From an uncultured Collinsella sp. (GTDB lineage Bacteria > Actinomycetota > Coriobacteriia > Coriobacteriales > Coriobacteriaceae), in contig UQPY01000011.1 of the NCBI GenBank assembly GCA_900542965.1, positions 1-43,596 on the forward strand: DNA of 43,596 nt, in the 5' to 3' direction. The notes beneath the pieces were generated by a model. The model saw nothing but the letters and a program-made list of their open reading frames with translations. It was not told the DNA's origin and did not search any database. Shown here one piece after another: positions 38,848 through 43,596 of this stretch. A program made the translations under genes and the position numbers. The stretch's first letter is position 1; every line of letters begins with the position of its first letter.

Positions 38848-39546
38848 ATGGAGACGGCGAAAGCAGTTCGCATAGGCAGGGCACTTTCCGAGGCGGATCT
38901 TGTCATCATCGGCGCCAGCAACGGGCTCGACATGGCGGAGGGGCTCAATCTCTTCTGCGCCGACGCCCATTTCCGAGAGGCGTACGGGGACCTCGCCCAG
39001 GCTGATGGCATCGGCTGCATACTGCAGGGGCTCGCCTCTCCGGATGCAAACGTGCGACGCCGATGGGCCGAGCGGTTCCATCAAAAGGAGTATGTCAAGT
39101 ATGAGCCCAGCCCGCTCATGAACAGGCTGCGGCATCTTACGGAGCACGCTGACACCTTCGTGATCACGTGCAATATCGACGGACGCTTCGCACGTGCAGG
39201 GTTCAACGAGAACAGCGTGCTCGAAACGGAGGGGAGCATACGCACGTCGATTGACGAGCGGCGTCTCGCCCATCCAGACGCCCTCGCCATGGCACAGCTC
39301 GAAGAGCTCGAGCGCCTCGTGTGCACCCATCTCAATGGCAGGGTCGCCATCCTCGAACTTGGCGTGGGACCGCGCAACGGCGTCATAAAGCGCATGCTCG
39401 CTCAGGTCGCGAACGTCTGCGAACACGCCACCTACATTGTGTTCAACTACAGTCAGGCCTTGGCGCCCGATGCATCGTGCGAGACAATTCTCGTTGACGG
39501 CGATATGGCCCCGGCTTTTGAGGAGATTGCCCGATGCCGCCTCTAG
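38848..39546 (+). CDS. Sirtuin-like protein 2 lacking the zinc module
   Basis: This 232-residue protein shares the Rossmann core with its neighbours: ADLVIIGASNGLDMAEGLNLF, FVITCNIDGRFARAGF, then VLETEGSI, where the His/Gln position becomes acidic (Glu128). The zinc-ribbon cysteines are wholly absent and the protein is about 85 residues shorter than its neighbours. The second NAD loop is kept (AILELGVGPRNGVIKRML and YIVFNYSQAL). It may bind NAD or ADP-ribose without catalysis, or act as a partner or regulator of proteins 1 and 3. ATG 38848 has GGGGAGG within the end of gene 1. It overlaps gene 3 by 13 bases, so all three are translationally coupled. Confidence 0.8.
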   Translation: METAKAVRIGRALSEADLVIIGASNGLDMAEGLNLFCADAHFREAYGDLAQADGIGCILQGLASPDANVRRRWAERFHQKEYVKYEPSPLMNRLRHLTEHADTFVITCNIDGRFARAGFNENSVLETEGSIRTSIDERRLAHPDALAMAQLEELERLVCTHLNGRVAILELGVGPRNGVIKRMLAQVANVCEHATYIVFNYSQALAPDASCETILVDGDMAPAFEEIARCRL

Positions 39547-40382
39547 AAAGAGAAGCAATGAGGCTTCGAAGCCTTATCGACGATGCCGACGCCATCATCG
39601 TCGGCATCGGCTCGGGCATGTCGAGCGCCGCCGGGTTCAACCATTACAACCATGCGGGTATGACGCGTGCCGGAATGGCGGACTGGCAGCAAGCCTTTGG
39701 CTTCAAGAGTCTTTTTGACGGCTTTTACCACCTCTACCCCAGCCTCGAGCAGCAATGGGCCTACTACGCGCGATACATCGACTTCATGCTACGCGAGCCG
39801 GCCTCGCAGCCCTATCTCGACCTGCGATCGCTCATCAGCCATAAGGACTACTTCATCCTGAGCACCAATGTGGACACCCAGGTCGAAAAGACGTTTCCCA
39901 CCGAGAGGACCTGCAACTATCAGGGAAGCTTCGCGCACCTTCAGTGCAAGCAGCCATGCTGCGACGAGCTCTTCGACGCGAGTCCCTACGTCGAGCGTAT
40001 GCTCGTGGGCATGACGGGGTTCGAGATCCGCAGCGAGGATGTCCCCCGATGCCCGCACTGCGGCTGGCAGCTTGTGCCGTGGGTGCGCGATGACACATTT
40101 CTGCAGGGCGCGGCCTGGCGCGAGAGCATCGAACGATATGAGCGCTTCGTGCGCGAGCGCAGCGATTGCCGCGTGCTGTTGCTGGAACTTGGCGTGGGCG
40201 AAATGACCCCCGGTATCATCACGCTCCCATTCTGGAGCATGACCGCAAAGCTGCCGGATGCGCACCTGCTGAGCGTAAACATCTCGGGCGACTCGGCCCC
40301 GTTGCAGCTTGGAAGCAAGGCAGAGGCGATCCAGGCAGACTTGGGCGCCTTGCTCTCGGCGGCGCGGACAGGTAACGAGTAA
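39534..40382 (+). CDS. Class M sirtuin-like protein 3 (zinc ribbon, Gln at catalytic His)
   Basis: This 282-residue protein has the NAD loop AIIVGIGSGMSSAAGFNHYNH, FILSTNVDTQVEK and CNYQGSFAHLQCKQPCC with Gln130 replacing the catalytic His. Zinc cysteines are 138, 142 or 143, 173 and 176 (PRCPHCG). VLLLELGVGEMTPGII and LLSVNISGD follow. It is about the usual SirTM length and closely parallels protein 1, though the N-terminal extension is shorter. ATG 39534 follows GAGGAG inside the end of gene 2. It is the last gene of the cluster. No macrodomain, GcvH-L or lipoate-ligase gene, the usual SirTM companions, is found before or after. Confidence 0.85.
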   Translation: MPPLEREAMRLRSLIDDADAIIVGIGSGMSSAAGFNHYNHAGMTRAGMADWQQAFGFKSLFDGFYHLYPSLEQQWAYYARYIDFMLREPASQPYLDLRSLISHKDYFILSTNVDTQVEKTFPTERTCNYQGSFAHLQCKQPCCDELFDASPYVERMLVGMTGFEIRSEDVPRCPHCGWQLVPWVRDDTFLQGAAWRESIERYERFVRERSDCRVLLLELGVGEMTPGIITLPFWSMTAKLPDAHLLSVNISGDSAPLQLGSKAEAIQADLGALLSAARTGNE

Positions 40383-40460
40383 CGTGGCGAGGCTTTTGCG
40401 CTTTCATCAGCCCGGACATCACGCCCATAAAAGCGATGGCTCTGATTCGGGTGTCAAAGT

Positions 40461-41225
40461 TTAAGCCTCCTTGTCAGTCGCTGTAAGGTATTCCTCGTCG
40501 TCCACGGGCTCCAACCACTCGTTGGAGGTCTCCTCGCCCGGAACCTCCAGCGCGAGATGGGAGAACCAGCTGTCGGGCGCGGCTCCGTGCCAATGCTTTA
40601 CGCCCGCGGGAATATTTACTACATCGCCAGGGCACAGCTCCTGTGCCGGTTTGCCCCATTCCTGATAAAACCCTCGACCAGCCACGCAGACGAGGATCTG
40701 CCCGCCGTCGCTTTTGGCGCGATGGACGTGCCAGTTGTTGCGGCAGCCGGGCTCAAACGTCACGTTGTAGACGCCGACCTGAGCGGTGGAAAGGGGCGCG
40801 AGGTAGCTTTGCCCGATAAAGTACTTCGCAAATGCGTCGTTGGGGGCGCCGATAGGAAAGGCCATCTCGTTTTGGTGCTCAACTCTTGCGTCGGCGGCGT
40901 CGCCATCCGCCCAAACCTCCTTCGCCATGCGAAAGGCCGCCCACGCCTTGGGCCATCCCGCGTAAAACGCCGCATGCGTAAGAATCTCCGCTATCTCCAT
41001 CCTGGTCACGCCATTGTTCTTTGCGGACATCAGATGATATTGGAACGAAGAGTCCGTCAGGCCCTGCGACATCAGGGCCACCACTGTCACGATGCTACGG
41101 TCCCGCAGGGAGAGCTCGCCCTCCCGGCTCCACACCTCGCCGAACAGCACATCGTCGTTGAGCTGTGCGAACTTGGGGGCGAACTCCCCCAGGGCATCTC
41201 TGCCTGCCGTCTGCTTAATTGCCAT
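40461..41225 (-). CDS. CMD-cupin fusion protein
   Basis: This 254-residue protein has two domains. Residues 1-115 are a carboxymuconolactone-decarboxylase-like helical domain (LSLRDRSIVTVVALMSQGLTDSSFQYHLMSAKNNGVTRMEIAEILTHAAFYAGWPKAWAAF). It lacks the CXXC of AhpD peroxidases. Residues 140-240 are a cupin (GCRNNWHVHRAKSDGGQILVCVAGRGFYQEW..., LCPGDVVNIPAGVKHWHGA) with His ligands. This fusion is frequent in anaerobes next to MerR regulators and reductases, with a suspected role in metabolism of quinone- or lactone-like compounds. ATG 41225 has AGGAGG 9 bases upstream. It is divergent from the MerR gene at 41494, whose operator faces it. Confidence 0.85.
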   Translation of the reverse strand: MAIKQTAGRDALGEFAPKFAQLNDDVLFGEVWSREGELSLRDRSIVTVVALMSQGLTDSSFQYHLMSAKNNGVTRMEIAEILTHAAFYAGWPKAWAAFRMAKEVWADGDAADARVEHQNEMAFPIGAPNDAFAKYFIGQSYLAPLSTAQVGVYNVTFEPGCRNNWHVHRAKSDGGQILVCVAGRGFYQEWGKPAQELCPGDVVNIPAGVKHWHGAAPDSWFSHLALEVPGEETSNEWLEPVDDEEYLTATDKEA

Positions 41226-41289
41226 GATCGATTTCCTCCTATCGATGGTTCTGGACACGAATCCGTCTCCACGCGGCTAAGTAGCCCGC

Positions 41290-41388
41290 CTAGATTTCCA
41301 TGCCCATTCGTCGCACCTGTTCCAGAGCGGGATGCCCGGCGATATCGCCCACACCGTTCACGCCGCCGGCGAAAACCGTTTTGCCCAT
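41290..41388 (-). pseudogene. C-terminal scrap of a flavodoxin/reductase-like gene
   Basis: This 32-codon frame, from ATG 41388, reads GKTVFAGGVNGVGDIAGHPALEQVRRMGMEI. It resembles the last strand and helix of flavodoxin-fold reductases. The rest of the gene is missing. Its place between the MerR-type promoter and the CMD-cupin gene suggests an operon member that was lost by deletion. Confidence 0.4.
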
Positions 41389-41439
41389 TACGGACCACCC
41401 CTTGCGCTACCGATTTGTATTAACGAGAATGAAGGTAAT

Positions 41440-41459
41440 ACCTAAACCTGACTTTAGGT
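41440..41459 (-). promoter_or_regulatory. MerR-type operator and promoter facing the CMD-cupin gene
   Basis: ACCTAAA (41440-41446) and TTTAGGT (41453-41459) form a perfect dyad. On the minus strand TTGACC overlaps one arm and TACCTT lies 19 bases further, the long spacer typical of MerR-activated promoters. The direction points to the CMD-cupin gene and its lost neighbour. The MerR gene itself starts 35 bases away on the plus strand. Confidence 0.6.
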
Positions 41460-41493
41460 CAAGGAATGAATTCGAGATTTATTCGGAGGGGCC

Positions 41494-41934
41494 ATGTACA
41501 CAATCGGACAGGTGGCGGAGATGTTCGGCTTGCCCGCCTCAACGCTGCGGTATTACGACAAGCAGGGATTGTTCCCGGGGCTGGAGCGGACGTCCGGCAT
41601 TCGCCGATTCGGCGATACGGAACTCGAAGCGCTTCGGGTCATCGAATGCCTGAAGAAGGCGGGAATGGAGATCAAGGACATCCGTCTGTTCATGGAATGG
41701 TGCGCAGAGGGGCCATCGACCTACGCCAAGCGCAAGGCCATGTTCGAGGAGCGGAAGGCCCACATGGAGTCGGAGATCGCGAAGATGAACCATGCCCTGG
41801 ACATGTTGAAGTTCAAATGCTGGTACTACGAGCAGGCGATTCAAGATGGCAGCGAGGATAGGCTGGAAGCGCTGATTCCCGACAATTTGCCGGAAGAGAT
41901 CAAAGGCGCCTACGAGAACGCACACGTTCGATAA
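41494..41934 (+). CDS. MerR-family transcription regulator
   Basis: This 146-residue protein has an N-terminal winged helix MYTIGQVAEMFGLPASTLRYYDKQGLFPGLERTSGIRRFGDTELEALRVIECLKKAGMEIKDI and a long coiled-coil dimer helix (KRKAMFEERKAHMESEIAKMNHALDMLKFKCWYYE). It lacks a drug-binding C-terminal domain, as in the AdhR/NmlR group that answers aldehydes or electrophiles. A single Cys in the coiled coil (KFKCWYYE) and one at WCAEG could be sensing residues. ATG 41494 has GGAGG upstream. It is divergent from the CMD-cupin gene with a MerR-type dyad between, so it probably activates that gene. Confidence 0.9.
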   Translation: MYTIGQVAEMFGLPASTLRYYDKQGLFPGLERTSGIRRFGDTELEALRVIECLKKAGMEIKDIRLFMEWCAEGPSTYAKRKAMFEERKAHMESEIAKMNHALDMLKFKCWYYEQAIQDGSEDRLEALIPDNLPEEIKGAYENAHVR

Positions 41935-41995
41935 CGCCGTTCGCTATCCATGGGCTCCGGCAAGGAGCTCTTTCCGAACAGAACGAAAAAGAAAA

Positions 41996-42027
41996 CCTCC
42001 GAACCAAAGGTCCGGAGGCTATTATTT
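41996..42027 (+). terminator. Terminator of the MerR gene
   Basis: CCTCCG (41996-42001) and CGGAGG (42013-42018) pair around a short loop, followed by CTATTATTT. Confidence 0.65.
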
Positions 42028-42199
42028 CCGCTATTCCCACTCGACAATAGGAGCCACTGGCCAAAAGCCTGTCAACATCAAAACAAGTTTTCAATCTATC
42101 GATTCTACGTGAGGCAATGGTCCTCATTTGATACCCGCGCTGTTTGCGCACTAGGGAGCAAAGGAATCTGGCCGCCGCTCAAATAAGATCACCGCCATC
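42028..42199. other. Intergenic remnant
   Basis: No gene is recognised. A minus-strand frame ends FWPVAPIVEWE just before the MerR terminator but has no upstream continuation of note. Confidence 0.35.
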
Positions 42200-42469
42200 T
42201 TACATAAACGACGCCATGTTAAGGTGCCTGATGCCATCCCTCTCCTGCAATAGAGGATCAAGCGTGAACAAGTAGCGCGGACAACCATCCCTGATGTGGC
42301 CGAACGGCCTGTACTCGCGCTCCTCGACGCCTCTGTCGGCAATCGACATAGAGACCTGGATGTAGGCGTAAGCATTGCGCCTACGAGCGATGAAGTCACA
42401 CTCGAGCTTCCCAATACGGGCCACAGAAAGCTCATACCCGCGCGATGCAAGATAGAGGTAGATCTTCAC
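42200..42469 (-). pseudogene. C-terminal fragment of a DUF4143-type AAA ATPase
   Basis: About 89 residues read VKIYLYLASRGYELSVARIGKLECDFIARRRNAYAYIQVSMSIADRGVEEREYRPFGHIRDGCPRYLFTLDP. This matches the end of the same family as the intact gene at 29177-30385 (EIDFVAIRR...VYIQVS...). The ATPase domain is missing, and the frame upstream (to 42517) has no family character. The piece probably remains from a deletion. Confidence 0.7.
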
Positions 42470-42576
42470 GTCGGTATATACGCAAGATGCACCCCTTTTT
42501 CTCAGCGTCCATTTCATCAGTTATGGGGGTGCTTTTTTACATTTTATAAAAAAGCGTACCGATAGCTTATTCCCAC

Positions 42577-43063
42577 TCAGTTTCGAAAATCGAATGGTTT
42601 TGAAGTTTCGAAAGCGGCAGGGCACCATGCATAAGGGCATGTTGGGATCCGCACCAGTAAAACAGGAATTGACTCACGCGAGGAGGAGGCGCCCCGTCGC
42701 CTCGATGCGTGCGACAGGCAGATTAGGTTTGGGGAGTAGAACGGCCCTTGCGCGAGGCGTGAATTGTAATCGATAAAGCCGAGCTTTGAGAACATGCGGT
42801 TTATCTCGTCGAACGTTGAGTCAACAGGGGCTTGCGCCCCGTCGGCCGACTTGGCGACGCCCATGCCCATGATGCCGGGCACAAGTGTGAATGCGCCACG
42901 TGGAGGCGAAGGGGTCACCCGAAAGGTTGATGGTAAGCGAGCACCAGAGGCCAAGGTGGTCCTCGCCTTCCGGGTTTGTGAGGTCGAGGGCGAGTGCCCC
43001 TCCCTCGGTCGCGTACAGCGGCGGCAGGCACTCGGCCAGCTCCTCAGTCATAAGCGCTTGCAT
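42577..43063 (-). pseudogene. Decayed gene(s), possibly DUF2958-like and regulator remnants
   Basis: A minus-strand start at 43063 with GGAGGGGAG encodes MQALMTEELAECLPPLYATEGGALALDLTNPEGEDHLGLW. The opening TEELAECLPPLYATE resembles DUF2958, a small protein found on mobile elements. The frame then degenerates into basic text and stops at 42821. In another frame down to 42577 is STFDEINRMFSKLGFIDYNS, which has the look of a regulator's C-terminal helix. At least one frameshift must separate these pieces. Neither assignment is firm. Confidence 0.35.
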
Positions 43064-43441
43064 GTCCGTCTCCCCTCCAGGCCACATCGGACCCCTAGAA
43101 TCTTCGCCCCGCGGGCAAAGCCTCGGCGCGCCCCATGACATCTCGGCTTTGCCCCCTGCAATGTCGCGCAGCGGAGACACCACCTGAGACGGATGTCGAT
43201 GCATCGAACCCGAGACCGGGCGCGGCGGCGGGGAGCCTCTCGTGCGAACAATCTGCTCGATCCTGCCGCACCCATCTTAAAAAAGTTCGAAAACCGTTCA
43301 ATCGTACGACATCCGTCGAACAGTCGGGGGTACACACCACTACAGAAGGCCCACGGAACGGGGGCGAGATGGTCGGCGACGGGTTCAAGGCACTCTCCGG
43401 CCCCACGCTCCGCTAGGGAGGGCGTCGGGAGGGAGGCCGTA
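43064..43441. other. GC-rich intergenic stretch without a convincing gene
   Basis: Open frames exist on both strands, but their translations are Arg/Pro/Ser-rich low-complexity text without ribosome sites, which is usual for chance frames in GC-rich DNA. No repeat or RNA gene was recognised. Confidence 0.4.
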
Positions 43442-43553
43442 ATGGGTGAGAAGGGCGAGCGGCCGGAGCGGGTGTTCCCCGGCAGGACAGACCCGTGGTT
43501 CATAGCGGCCATGGTGATTGTGGCGGGCGGTTTATCCGCGGCGTGTATCGCGT
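43442..43553 (+). CDS. N-terminal part of a membrane protein (cut by contig end)
   Basis: ATG 43442 has GGGAGG five bases before it and encodes MGEKGERPERVFPGRTDPWFIAAMVIVAGGLSAACIAS before genomic sequence ends. The basic, Arg-rich head followed by a hydrophobic segment suits an inner-membrane protein with its N-terminus inside. The family cannot be told from about 37 residues. The codons after 43553 belong to adapter sequence and must not be translated. Confidence 0.5.
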
Positions 43554-43596
43554 CTGTCTCTTATACACATCTCCGAGCCCACGAGACGCGTAGTAA
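43554..43596. other. Illumina Nextera adapter and index left in the assembly
   Basis: From 43554 the sequence is CTGTCTCTTATACACATCT, the transposon mosaic end used in tagmentation, followed by CCGAGCCCACGAGAC (to 43587). Next come eight bases, GCGTAGTA, that fit an i7 index, and an A that begins the constant P7 part. This is library sequence, not genome. Confidence 0.97.

Noticed and set aside
37879..40382. A Thoeris/Avs/DSR-type anti-phage sirtuin defence system
   Set aside because: No TIR, STALK, helical defence domain or ATPase is fused or adjacent; the Gln substitution and zinc ribbon fit class M sirtuins better.
42028..42070. End of a guaA (GMP synthase) gene, suggested by a minus-strand PIVEWE tail
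   Set aside because: Only about 15 residues fit and nothing upstream resembles GMP synthase.
43064..43441. Coding frames on both strands in the final 500 bases
   Set aside because: Low-complexity Arg/Pro text without start signals, typical of GC-rich non-coding DNA.

Overview
The window looks like a chromosomal contig from a Coriobacteriia actinobacterium, most likely Collinsella or a close relative. This is inferred from the G+C-rich coding style, the PadR/DUF1700 pair, the CD1871A-type CXXC mini-protein, the OFA-like MFS carriers and several intergenic palindromic repeats. No rRNA, tRNA, CRISPR array or intact insertion sequence was seen. The last 43 bases are not genomic: they match an Illumina Nextera read-through adapter followed by an index, so genomic sequence ends near 43553.

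Layout. 1-2620: end of a TipAS-domain regulator, a glutaredoxin, a stretch of palindromic and terminal-inverted-repeat elements, a small ribbon-helix-helix protein and a tRNA-dihydrouridine synthase. 2640-9170: a catabolic-looking locus on the minus strand with an agmatine-deiminase-family hydrolase, a divergent carbamoyltransferase and an MFS carrier, then a divergent TetR gene and a second, paralogous MFS gene. Operator-like TACCG sites sit at both ends. 9168-16622: a large MacB/FtsX-type ABC protein; a thiol-redox/electron-transfer operon (CXXC mini-protein, NapH-like 4Fe-4S membrane protein, TlpA-like lipoprotein); and a divergent OmpR/EnvZ-type two-component pair. 16650-18850: gene debris (arginase and other fragments) and a PadR-DUF1700 operon with a truncated third gene. 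19180-30385: a LuxR-type regulator beside a giant exported protein, an XRE/membrane-protein pair, a lipoprotein, a DUF3825 protein with a duplicated N-terminal half and a DUF4143-type AAA ATPase. 30639-34922: a second, non-canonical type IIA topoisomerase pair. 35079-37735: phased 19-bp repeats, an ATPase remnant, a flavodoxin-like reductase, HxlR, cupin and TetR genes. 37879-40382: three consecutive Sir2-fold genes. 40461-41934: a CMD-cupin fusion controlled by a divergent MerR. 42000-43553: degraded and partial genes.

The most unusual system is the sirtuin triplet. The first and third proteins have the class M (SirTM) hallmark, Gln instead of the catalytic His, plus a zinc ribbon. The middle protein keeps the Rossmann fold but has lost the whole zinc module. 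None of the usual SirTM partners (macrodomain, GcvH-L, LplA2) is present in the window. The second candidate is the deiminase/carbamoyltransferase/MFS locus: both enzymes keep their catalytic cores but differ at substrate-recognition motifs, and there is no carbamate kinase, so the substrate may not be agmatine. All function calls rest on reading motifs by eye; no database search was run.
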